Assembly (NCBI RefSeq): GCF_000524195.1
Contig: NW_020170409.1
Location: 132,261 to 196,260, forward strand
Length of the DNA: 64,000 nt
DNA from: Echinococcus granulosus
Lineage: Eukaryota; Platyhelminthes; Cestoda; Cyclophyllidea; Taeniidae
Direction: 5' to 3'
Every line of letters starts with the position of its first letter. The stretch's first letter is position 1. Position numbers and translations under genes: made by a program. Below the pieces are notes generated by a model. That model was not told the DNA's origin and did not search any database. It worked only from the letters and a program-made list of their open reading frames with translations. This document shows, piece after piece, positions 1 through 12,800 of the stretch.

Positions 1-828
1 GCCTTGTAGTGTCAGATCATACCACACAGAACACGAGTTAATACGCCCTTTTGTTACAAAATGACAACAACACCACGTCTAACACTCAATTCCACTACAA
101 GTCAGTTGAGGGAGGCGGTTTTCTGATATTCATGTCCCACTAAGCTTTTCAAAATCTTGAATTTGCAATGTTTTTAAGAGGAGTTTCAACCCAACGGCGC
201 CAAATTACCATCCTTTAAAGGGTTAGAATTAGGGCTGAAGTTGGACTTAAATAATCGTATTTTAATATTTTTGCGATAAAATGTATAATGTGTTAAGGGT
301 GCCATGAAATGCTAGTACGATCATCTCTTCGAGAATTTGTGAACATCAATAAGTTTACGTATTTATCCACAGAAACTGGTCAGAATTCCCGGTTCACACC
401 ATCGAGCGATAAGTACAATCGCATTTCCATTTTTTCTGAAAAATCTTTGTGATATTACTTCTTATTAAGAAAGATAGCAACTTAGAATACACTCGGCACA
501 CTCGAAAAATTCTATTCTAACTATGGGGGGTTAAATCTAGAATTAAAGTTCTACACACAGATATGTATGTGTGTACACCTAATATTATTAAAAATATTTA
601 ATTAAATTTAGTTGATTTTAGGATGAATTCCTACAATTAGATCACCAGTGGGCATTAAAATTTTCAAGGATGCATCATTCATGCTAAAAATGAATCACTT
701 CGTAAAACATATGCTGGCTGAATTCCAGATGTTGATTTCAATCAAGTTATCACATTTAAATGCTAAGCCCAAATAATCGTGGCGACATGCATTAATCATT
801 GCCAAGTCACAGATCACAAGCAGGTTAC
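1..828. other. Intron of the NFAT5-like gene, continuing off the left edge
   Basis: AT-rich sequence after the donor at 828 (AG|GTAACC on the minus strand). I looked on the minus strand for the next Rel-domain exon (the segment containing the conserved ILKLRNAD-type strand) and did not find it, so it should lie beyond the window start. Confidence 0.6.
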
Positions 829-3800
829 CTCATCACACGATCCTCGGAGTTGGAGGTGAAAGGCACCTGCACAACTGTGGTGAAACCGTAGACGAGCTCA
901 GAGCAGCCGCGGTTGCTTTTTGTGGAGACGAGGCAGACCTGGTAGAACATGTGTAGATGCGGGTCCGTAGACTCATTGGCTACGAATACTTGTACCATGG
1001 CAGGACCTGACCATCCTTGGAGCTAGAAACCCACATTTAGTAAAAAGAATGACCATCCTTATCACTACTCTCTGCCATTAATTGGTTGATGGTCAGGTAG
1101 TTCTCTATCTGTGTTTTACTTTGTTTACTTTTGGCAGACTCACTACACAGTTGTGACACCAGTAGTTGGTAAGCCAAGTGTGGATAGAAACATCACTGAA
1201 CACGATCAACTTTGCAGCTCCAACATGTAAGATAGAGCTCACCGCTGCCTATCTGCAGTTAGTGAGCAGGTAGCCCCTCAATTTGGTATGCTTTTATAGG
1301 GGGTAGATTCAGGTGGCGAATCAGCTACTTAATTGAACGAAATTCACCAGTTATCTAAATTAATTTAGCAATTATTTATATAATTCACAGCATTTGAAAA
1401 TATTTTGACCGATTCAAAGGAATTTTTCCTCTATGGTCGGCATTTACTGCGGATGCTAGAGGCAAGTCTGGGCGATACTTATGTTTAAGGGCCCTATTCT
1501 TCAGGAAAGATTCAATAGGGTCAACATGAGCTTCTGATAGCAATTTAAGGGGTTCATTATCTTCATTTAAAATAAATTCGTCGTTTTAGAATGGAAATCT
1601 CTCCTGTCGTAAGAGGTTTCACTGCAGTGCTCAACATTTATCGAAATAGTTTACCCAGATCGGTACAAATTCCCAATAGCCAACCCTGTTCTTAGCATTA
1701 CATTTCGTCTTTGCTTTACATCCGAGGACTTCTTCGAATCGTGCGCTCTTGCACAGTGCGTTTTCACCAAAGCATAACGTCACGGTAACATATATTGCAT
1801 ATAATATCAATAACATTATTGCAAATCAAGCTTAAAAAGAAAACACCACAATATTGCAAATTTGGAACTGGTAAATTCGACCTCTGGAGAGCTTTCATTT
1901 ATAAACAGATTAAAATCACTGCAGTTTTACTTGTAAAACTTGGCTGACATTAGCAGAAATAAGCTGAGATGGGTAGAAAGGACCTATTCAAAAATTTTAA
2001 TGCGATGAAAGTAAAGCCTGTTTATTCGTCTTAAGACGGAGACACTGTTTACCTTCTGGGTTGTCTAATTCGGCCGTAATGGGGGGGCCTATAATTAGTT
2101 TACACTGACGTAATTAAAAATCGATGGCAGTTTCGCGTCTGGCCTAGTTTCGATGCCAGCCCAGCATCAGGACGGACTTTGGCCCCTCTCCTTCCTCCAC
2201 AGGTATGTGTAAACACGTCTAGCCTTCCAATCCTAGCCAAAACTTCGACTCTGTACATACCTGGATGGTAGGATAGCCGTCAAAGGTGCGATTTTTAATG
2301 GGTCCTCGACTGCCCTCAGTGAGATATCGAGCTCGGTGTTGCAATTCGGGTTGCTGCAACAGCGTCAGTTTCACGTCCTTCCAGGTGCTCTCAAAAGGTT
2401 TGTTGAAGTAGTTGAACTCCTCCGAGGTGAGGTATCCGCCGGAGAGAGCTGACGAGATCATGCCACCACTACCACCACCGCCACTGGCAGCATCACCACT
2501 ACCACCACCATTGCTATCACTACCGTCTTCAACGTCATTCTCCTTGCTCTCCACTTCATAGGCGGCTGAAAGGGGTCGTGAATGACTGCGCTAACAAAAA
2601 AATTTTGACGATTTCAGAGTTACAAATGTTGCTATTACTAACACGTCCCCAATTGATGCATTCACTCGGGGAGATGTCAGTACGCAATATTGGCGGCATA
2701 TGACAGGAAGTAGTTCAGCACTGTTCAATCAGTTAATGTGAGAAGTTTGGCATTCTGAGAGAGTCCAAAATGCGAGAGGGGAGATAGTGGAGAATGTATT
2801 ATTCCGGTTGGCAACTTTGGTAAGGCAACTTTCTAGAAAATTCTCACTCCCTTGTAACCAAAATGAGTGTTTCATTAATTTGAGAAAACTCATGAGGCAG
2901 TAAAAAAGTTGTGCCGTTAGATGAAACGAATCATTTCTAGCATTTCTAAGTTGCAAACAGAAAAATGTGTCCTGCGAAAACTTGAAGAAATGCTATTTGG
3001 TTGATTGGCTGACTGGTTGATCAAGATGACGAATATTGCCCACTACCATACAGTCACCGTTAAGATTCTACCAAAAAACAAGCATTTCAGGCGTTTTTCA
3101 TGATCGCTTCTGTATATTAATGGTAAAGTTTGCCTTTTTTGTTGTTTTTTTTCCTGCAAGTGGAATAAACTGCAATAAATGTTTTGTAACACGTTAAGAT
3201 GAAACCGCTGAAGATGATCGCATCGGCGGATGTACAAGTTACTGATTTCTAGGCGGGACCTATCTTAAAAAGTAGTCTAAACTTCCAACTAATTTATAGT
3301 TTAAGCAAGAATTATACGAAAAAAGATTATTTTAAATCAGAATAGGCGATTGAAAGAATGACATGCTTCCCCAAATTAAAGTCAAGAAAACGTGGTTCAG
3401 TAAATTGTCTGAGAGCGACTCCCAATTCTAGCGATTGGTGAAATCAGAGGTTACATACCCTAAGTTTACGGTTCCAAAACCACATTCTTAACTTCAAAGC
3501 AATCTTATGGATAGATTTCGTTTGATCATCTTTGAGATGAAACTATCAATTTTTGTTTACTCCTTCATACCATGAAACTGTCAAGTGAAGCTACAAAGTC
3601 ATCTCACCACAAACAGTAGTAAATCCCGTTCCGGTCTTCGAAGCCCGATGATGATTTCAGGTGGAATCGACACAGTAATCAGCTTATTCTCACCGTCAAA
3701 CATAGCCCGAGACTGCAATGTTGAATCACAAGAGGCAGAACACGTACTTATCGTCTAAGTCTACTTCATTTTCAGCTAAAATCAGAATGCTGATTGGTTC

Positions 3801-6800
3801 ATGATCACTGAAACTTCAAGGTGGCATCATAACGGATGGATGTGTCTGCCTCCAATGTGACTCAATTTTAAGATTCAAATAAAGTATTATAACTAGCCAT
3901 CTCTACTGCGTCGTCGAAATCAAAGCTGGTTCAACAAAGGTAACAAAACCTTCCGTCTCATCGCTATTTCTACATCGAAGTCCTTAAAATGCTAACTACA
4001 AACTCATAATTGCAAATCAGAGGAAGAAAATTGGGAAGTAGAGTGATTTTTTGCATTCAAATAACCAACACTCATTCAAGTAAAATCATAACCTCTTCAT
4101 ATGTCCAAAACTAATTGGATGTTCCACAGCCAGGGCTCTGGACTTCCTTATCACGCTCTTACTCGCACCTTAATGTTAAATGTGATTCTAATTTACTTAT
4201 CAGTGAAGCTCAACATCAGTCGTGTAATAGTTTGGATTGAATTCAGCAGCCAAGTTTAGTCCGTTTTGGAAGCCTAATGATAATTTCAATTGACACCACG
4301 ATTAGAAGTCAGTCTCAGTCACGGCTTTGAGTATCTAGTAATTAATGAGGCACACTATATTCATAGAACCTCGATTGCAAAAACAGTTGTAATCATTAAT
4401 TCAATCCACTCCTCCCCCATTTGTTGAGGCTTAACAACTGAAATTGGGGCTGCAAATTGACGTCACAATAGCGTGCAAACAAGGTAGACAAATGTGAAAG
4501 CACCCATCTAAAACTTTACATTAACACTTACGAAACACAGTCAGCTGAGTAGCTAGCGTGCTTGTGTATGTGTGTACACGAAAGTAAATCCAAAAGTGAC
4601 ACCGTTACACCCTGACTCGTGACTCCCCCCCTCTGCCTTGGTAGGCAGCACGCTGACAGCAATGGTATTGATGACGGCAGTCACAGCGGAGACAAGCACA
4701 CCTCTGTTGTGTGCATGCGCCTGTATGCAGTCATCACAACCGACACGCATTGCATGTGACCGCCACCGCTGGTGTTGGAGCCGCGTGATCATTTCCAGTT
4801 GAGCTCGGACAAGGCTCTCGCAAACACTGCCTCAACTCGCATAGGATCTTTCAACATTGCTCGGAAATTCTACTAACTACCGTGGACCTTCCTCTAATCA
4901 GATAATCAAGCAGAAGACATTGAAACGTAACCAGCAGATCAGATTCAAGCAGCTTTTAACGAAGTGTGAAATGTTCTCGCGTGTGTTCTACCTTAAATCA
5001 CACCTGTCAGATTGATCAAGGCGATATAGTTGAACAGCTGTGTTTGCTGCAATTCAGCTTTGACTGTGCCGATCTTTTCGTCCTAGCACAATTTCAGCTA
5101 TCACGCTTGTTGCATTAGGCTCTGCCAATAATTTTCCAACCTCTGCAAGTCTACAAAAGAGTTACCCCCAGGCTTGTATATTATAAATAATCTTAAGGTG
5201 TAGGTTAGTTGTTATGGTTAATCAATTCTAAAGAGCGTTAATCTCGCATTTTACTGATTGATACTGCACCAAAAAGCGGTAAATTGAAGGCGTTTACTAG
5301 GAATCTACAATGATCCATAACATATGGAGAACAGACTAAACACTGCTTTAAAATAGCAAAATCACTAAAGAACTGCGTACAGAATTGCCGTTGAGGAGAA
5401 CGATTTTCGGCGCTGACTTGACTGAGAGTAGAATGTAGTCCAGCCTCTATCAGCACATCTCAAAGAAATCCATTCCCCATCGGATATAGATCCATGACAT
5501 TCACCACCGCTATGGAAGATGTATTTACTATATACTATTCGTTTATGTCTCGCGTTTGGTTCGAATGTACAGGAAGACTTTGGATGCTCGAAGTAGAACA
5601 GTAGTCACAAGGAGACCCCGAAGAAGTGTTCAAAGCACGCGAGCTATGTGGCATGGTAATGGCAGTGGAGTTGACTATATAGGCCTCGGCGCTCTCCTGT
5701 GTTTTGAAAATCACATCAGTACCATGGACCATGCTCCCACTAACCATGATAGCGTGCTTAATCACATTTTCACAGGCAGCCCAAGCGACGTCAGTCTTAT
5801 CTCTTTTTTACCAAAATGCGTAACCACCACCATTTTTTCAACAAACAAGTAAATAAGAGGGGAGGAGAGGGAAGAGAGGTTGGTAAATTTTAACTTACTG
5901 GGTCGAGGAGTGGTTTTACGTGGTCGAAGTCTGGTGCAAGAGTTGTCTGAAAATTGCCTGGATGAGGGAAAACTGAAAGTTTTTGATCTCCCTGTTGTTG
6001 CCAGCATCGGGTCGAAGTTGGATGTGCTTGGACTAGGTTTCTGTAGTATCCTATAGGTAGAAAAATTCGGTAGAAAAATGGAATAAGCAGTGCATTAATG
6101 AGCTGTGCGGTCCGATGTTTCCCTTTTTCCTATCACAAGGGTTTTAAAATCACTATTGGGGTTTGGGTTCTCTTAGGATCGTAAATCTGCCGCAAATACC
6201 CATTTTGATTCCTGACTAGATTCAGCCATAGGATATCTTAAAAGCAGTTCTTAAAAATGCAATAACCTTCACAGACAACTCAAAATATCAACACACAAAC
6301 AACCAACCAACGGCTAACATATAAGTAACATGATGATAAAGTGGTTGAGGGGATTCCGTCCCACTTTTTTGTATAAGGCCTAAGGCGATACCAAAGTGAT
6401 TGAAGTGTTGAAAGCAGTAACGCTGGTAATAAATTTGTGCCTTCGATAACACCTTAAACGCGTGCATTTCTTAACTAATTACACCAGTACCTCGCCTTTA
6501 TTTAGTCTAAGACTACACATTACATGTTTCTTAACCCAAGTTCACAACCCAGGTCCCCCAAATTACTCATCTCACTTGGTCAACTCAAAGAGAAATTTCC
6601 CCACTATTATTGATTTTTTTACTGAAGCAAACCAAGATGATTACTTTTGCTGGAAGACGAGGTACAAGGCGGAATCCCTCATTGTCATTCGCAAAAAACG
6701 TGCTTCGTGAGTAAACAATATCCAATTTAGCAAATTCTTCTTAAGACCTCACAGGCAAATTTACTTATCGTTTCTTTTTCAAATAAACGGATTATTTAAG

Positions 6801-9800
6801 CTCCGGATGTGTAAGGGATGCAGTAAAATGACCCTCATGAGAGGTTTCGTCAAAAAAGCGTCATTTAAGTGCGGGGACACGTTGAAATCGACGCTGATAC
6901 TTTTGTCTGAAAAAAATACAACATGACGAGTTTGATTGACAGCGGTGAAGTGACTTAAAGCAATACTTGTATTCCTTGAGATGTATTGCAATCACCTTTA
7001 CTTTGAATGATGAAAACATTATTATGAAATGGTGATGCAATTTACAGATCTGGTTGAGGTAGAGTTCAAAAATGAAATACATGATTTGAAGGGACCATCA
7101 CGTGGATGCGGTTTGAACCCACAGCTCTAATCACCTATGGTCTCTGGTGAAGCTGCCACCTTAAATAAATGAGTTATTGATACACGGAATGGATGCGCTG
7201 TAGAACATCGTCCAGCTGTCAGCAATGCCCTTGAAGCGGAGCTTAATATAGGAGTCCCATCGGATTTCGCAAGAATGAGAACATGGAAATTTCTCATTAT
7301 TATAAAATTTACCATATTCTTCTTGTGACTGTCTCGCCTTCGTTCGCAATACAAACTTTTAAGCATTTAACAGTAATTATTGAGGTGTAAGTGGGAGTAC
7401 CGAGGACGATATCCTAAATGCTATTCAAAGTCGTCACACTATTGATATACATTCCATGGATTTATAATTGGACTAAAGTGGAAGCCTTGGTACTAGCTGC
7501 TTCTTTTGAACAATGCAAGTTGTTTACATGGCTATTTGTGGAGATGTTGAGAAATGAGGCGATATTTCAAACAAAACGCACCATGCGTGCGCGATGTAAA
7601 AAAGCAAATTAGCAAATGATCAGTAAGTTATCGAAATAATTATATAAAATGACGAGAAAATTGTTAAAATTCTCAGTAAACATTAGTTAGGCGGAGGGAG
7701 CAATTGCCGTGTGCTCGCCTAGCAGTTGGAAGAGTGTTAGATGGCAGAGGAAGACGCGTAATCACTCCACCCAACCAGAGGTCAAATGACGGTCTACTCA
7801 CTGCACCTTCACATTCCGCTTTAATTCATTCAAAACACAGCCAAACATCCATTTCTCTTTCTCAAATTACACACAAGAAAAAGTAGCGGTAATCCATTGA
7901 GACCCCTGTAGCGAGCTTTTTGGGGTGGGAGCTATGTAAACCGCCATCTGATGTCTCGTCTGAAACTCAAACACCCCAGCAAGGTAATTATAGCAAAGGT
8001 ATCATGCAATGCTTACTATTGAACATTTCTTCATGACTACGCCTCCTTTAGGTGGAGCAACAAGGTGAGACTTACTTGGCGTTCTCAACGCTCTGCTCAG
8101 AGGCCATTTCCACCCGTCTCATCATGGACTGTCGACCAGTGCACAACGATGTCTTGCGAATTGGTGGTGGCTGCTGCTGTTGCTGTTGTTCTTCAGTCAC
8201 AGATGGTGGGGGAGGTGGAATGGTCTGCTGTAGACGCCAGCGCGGAGTGTTCACGATAGCAAGCTGTTGCTGACGCGTCATGTGACCCCAGGCAGCATTG
8301 GGAGTTCTGTCTGAGACCTCCGGAGCCGGAGTAGGACTTAAGTGGCCCCGAGATGCGGCAGCCTCATAGAAGTACTAAAAGACAAAGCACAATAGGTCAC
8401 CTTCGGCCTGTACTTTGTCATCGTGCCCCTCCTTTTTTTTCCCGCCTATGAGTGTAGCAACCAAGAAGAAGCATAATGCAGTGGGCGGAGGAGAATGGGA
8501 GATGAGTACTTACTTCCTGTTGCCTCAATATCTGCTCTGAAGCACCACAAGCAGATGAAGCAACGGAAGCAGAGGCAGCAGCGGCAGCGACTCTGGGTGA
8601 CTTCCACGGCTGTGTTCTCAGGTTGGTGAAACTCTGACCATTGGTGTAACTGCGCAGTGCATACTGGCGTTGTACGAACTGACTCCTCCGAACAGGCTGA
8701 AGCTGTTGTTGCTGGTTTGAGATGTACATGGAAGCACCTAGGCGCCGAGGTCTAGCGGGAAGTGATGCAGCGTTTCGACCGTTGTTCACCATCATGTCAG
8801 GTGTCAGCATCTCAGCGCGAAGCATGGATCGACGCTGTGGGCGCAATTGGTTTTGGAGGCAAGGTAGGGGGTGAGATGATTATTGAGAAGCAAAGCGAAA
8901 GCACATAAGCAGAGCAAAAGCTGTTGGGAGGCTTTTATACTCTAGAGGGTCGGCATACTACACCTCTTCGATTTCGGTCCAAATTCTCCTTTTATTGTCG
9001 TTGCGTTTGTCAAGGCTGTCTTCCCGCCGTAGAATCTCGGGAATGAGAGGTTAACTGTGTTGGCATTTCCGGTACGACTGCGTGTATTCTTTTCACATAC
9101 GCACGCGGTCGAATTCAAACAGAGCTGACGGTCAATGTCAATGACTAACCGACACTGAGTAAGAGCCAGCTGTCTAAACTACCTTCTGTGTAAATAATTC
9201 GACTATCTGTACAACTCGGCTCTGACATTTTAAGCCCCAATAAAGTCACCGTATATATTCACTTCACGGAGAAAGACTGCTTATTAAACAGGTGTTGAAT
9301 TTTTGAGAGCAATACGAATTTTGTATTTACTAACTCAAATTCACATTTTATTATCAAATGCCATAATAAGCTTTTTTGCCTTTGAACTAAAATAGCACTT
9401 CCTAATGGCTAAAGTACTTTGTGTTTCATCTTATCCTAATTGAATCTATCCTTTTTATTTTGCTAGGTTTAGGACACAATGTTTCTTCGTTGTTCTCAAA
9501 GTCACTAATCTTTGTTGATTATTCAAATCAAGAGGATTTGGGCATTTTTTTATGCAAACTTTAGGTGTGTGAGCTTATGGTGTATTGACTTTTTTCCAAA
9601 AAAAGTATGAAACAGCATTTCTTAATGCCAGTGCGATTAGTCAAAGGGAACTGAGATATACGATGCTACGGTACCTCAATAAATACAACTAAAATTCATG
9701 GAGAAAACAGGCTGGCTTGCTATTCCACTTATTTTACATTTCATCAGGATCATGGAAACCACTTAACACACCGACTGAGGAAATGAGCCACATCCCATCA

Positions 9801-12800
9801 ATTTTCTTACAACACAAGAACTAACTTCCTTCTCACATGTAAATGCCCTCATACGAAGGATCAACTCTAACCACCACAGAAAAGTGGCGTATCATCTGGT
9901 CAGATCCATGAAGTTCATTGCAGGCTATTGAAATTAGCCTACCTTTTGGGAGTTTAGATACTGCTGCTGTTGTTGGTGCATCTGCGCCTGCGTCAGTCTA
10001 CTACTCCGTCGCATCATGGATGGGTCAAGGTGGTAACGTTTATCGGGACTCGACTCCTGTTTCGTGGAAGCTGGTGGTGGCGGTGGTGAAGATCCCCGAG
10101 TAAGTTGACTTATAATATGAGAGGAGGAACTCGAGCCTTCTGAAGAGGGATCCCCAGGGGTGTAGCAGTATTCTGGTGGGGGTGGTGGTGGTTGTCTCCT
10201 ATCCAACAACTGTCCCCCTGTTGTCGGGTCTGTTTCGTTAGTAAAGTACTCCGTGGAATAGGGGTTCTGAGTTTGGCTTCGACGCTTACGACAACTCGAA
10301 GGTGTCTCCTGGATGGTAACAAGGAAAAGAGGATGGAATTTACTTCTTTATTAATGGCTGTCTCTGGTCCCTTGATAGAAAATTTGTCGCAATACTGCTG
10401 CCACTAACTCTCATTTGATGGTGTTGTGTACAATCTCAGTTGCTAACTCCTCCCGATTTACATTGCGCTAATTTTTCAGAGATAAATAACGCCCTTATCC
10501 ATTTTTAGGAATTTCTTTTTGTAAGTCATCAGAGCCAATGCATACAACAATATTAGTTGTCGGTTTAACTACACGGCCCTTTAAGTCACTGTCTCGGTGG
10601 CTAATAGTCCTTCGGCTCTTTTGCACAGCTCTGTCAAGACTCATACATCTCAAGGGAGGGCTCAGTGCTGTATTATTCGACCTTTTTTTCTCTTGTGGTT
10701 ACAATACACTTCTACCATATTTGGTAAATATTCAAATCTTTTAAGCAGCCAGACTGGAGGCAATCATTTTTCGTGCCCCAACTAAACGCGACTATTGTGT
10801 TTGAATGGGTGGGATTTTGAAATGGGTTAAAGGAGGAGGAGTGAATCAACAAATCACTCACCTATATACTGTTAAGGAACTTAAATTGACTATCGACAAC
10901 ACCATAGCCTAAATGGTAAATCAACAGATAGCCCTAAATAAAGTAAGGAATCGAAGCCACAAATGCTTTTTTGATCATGCAATTTAGCTCTGAAACGATT
11001 CAGTGCGACAAATTGCATTTTAACTATTACTCGATCATTGTGGTTTCCGCAAAGACATTGGGACACCAACAAAGCGTGTTGATTTATTTGTGTGGCTACA
11101 GCTACCAAATGTAGATGACACAACTTTAATTCCATATAGCTTCAGGTTATTTATTGCGCAGTCAACACTCGAAGGACCTTTGGTAGCGCATTGCAAGTAC
11201 CCAGAAGGGGGAAGGGTTCTAAAAATTGCAATTCTTTATGATGTGTCAGGCAATAAAAGCGACAACATCAACTTTTTGAATCTAGCAAAAGTGAATACCT
11301 ACTAACATATTGGAATGTCGCAAATAATATTTAGCACATTTACTATTGGATTCTCAAATGAACAAACTAATTCAAAATAAAAAACCTTACATCTAATCTG
11401 CCTCAAACTTAATCAATCTATTTGCAACCACAGTTGTATTATTTGTAACGCTTGGCTCAGTTTGAAAATGAGGGGTCACGGGTCTGAGATTTTAGTAGTT
11501 GCCAGGCTATGGTCATATGAGGGTAAGCGTTTGAAAACCGATTCGCGCCTAGTCAATTGTCAGTGATACCTACAGCCAATTAAAACGGCATCATCAATTC
11601 CAAGACCATTTGTGCTATCAAACGTTAGCTTTCCGGGAAAAATTGTAAGGAGAATTGTTAGGTAATTATTTTTAGGGTAAATTAAAGGAGAAATAATTGC
11701 AAATTTTTCATCCAAAGGACCTTTTACAAAGCATAGGCTAGCACACACGCGAGCCCTCTTGCTCAAGGCCATTCAAGCTATTGGTAGATGAACTGTTTAC
11801 AATTGGAAACAAATTGTCACAAACCGACCAGCACAACCTTAAACATAAAAATTTTCAATTTGTACAAAATTTTGTTCTACAATAAGTATTTAAAAGGAGG
11901 AAAAAATAGGGGTAGACGGCTGGTGCATTCTAGCGAAAGGCGATTAAATTAACCAGTCCTCTCCCATTTCCAACATCAAGGAAGTTAGCGCCATTTCGAT
12001 TATTTTACATACTCTGATGACCACTTCTACCTAATTCAAATGAATTGACCTCATCAACTAATCAAATATTTTTTTGCTGATTTACTAACAAATTTGAATG
12101 TTCATGTTAAATTTCTACATAAAGATGACTACTATATTTTGAGATAGTGAAGCCTCATGCTTCGTTATACTCAACGAAATACTTCTTTCGTCATTAGTAT
12201 ATTTGTCACCAACATTACATAGATGAAATTCCGTTTATCCGCTTACGCCAACCTGTCACAACAAATCGTGTTTCACAAGCAGACAAGTTGAGTTATAACG
12301 CAGTGTATACATATGCTGTTCCTAATACTAATCACACCACCAGCTTTTGAACGCCTGTTGAATGAGCCAAAAAAGCAATGGGATTTGATGCCACACAAGA
12401 ATAATAGAAGATCTAATCTGCTTTGATCACTTTCCCACCAAGACTTGGGCGACAATTGGATCAGTTGAAATTGGCCGAGAAACACGAACCTATGCGTGGC
12501 GCTATGCAAGCATGATTGGGCAAAATTACGCCTGTTTGGAGCCTCAGGATAAAATCCTGGCATGCATGGAAGGGCTGAGTAGAAAAGAGCTTTGAGGAGT
12601 GACTCTAGGCTTGGCTGCACAGGTGCTGCTGTGTGTGTGCACACTAAGTCAGGTTATCGATCTCAAACATCGATGCTTGTCGTATGACCTGGTATCAGGA
12701 CTCGTTATCTCGACGCCTCACAGCCTCATAGTTCACTGATCCGCTCAGGGCAAACTGTCAGGTCGCGCGGTTGTTGCCCCCACTGCCAACGCTGTTTCTG

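Noticed and set aside
12273..12644. 123-codon open frame on the minus strand inside the first NFAT5-like intron
   Set aside because: No similarity and no good splice sites at either end, and it is not needed for phase.
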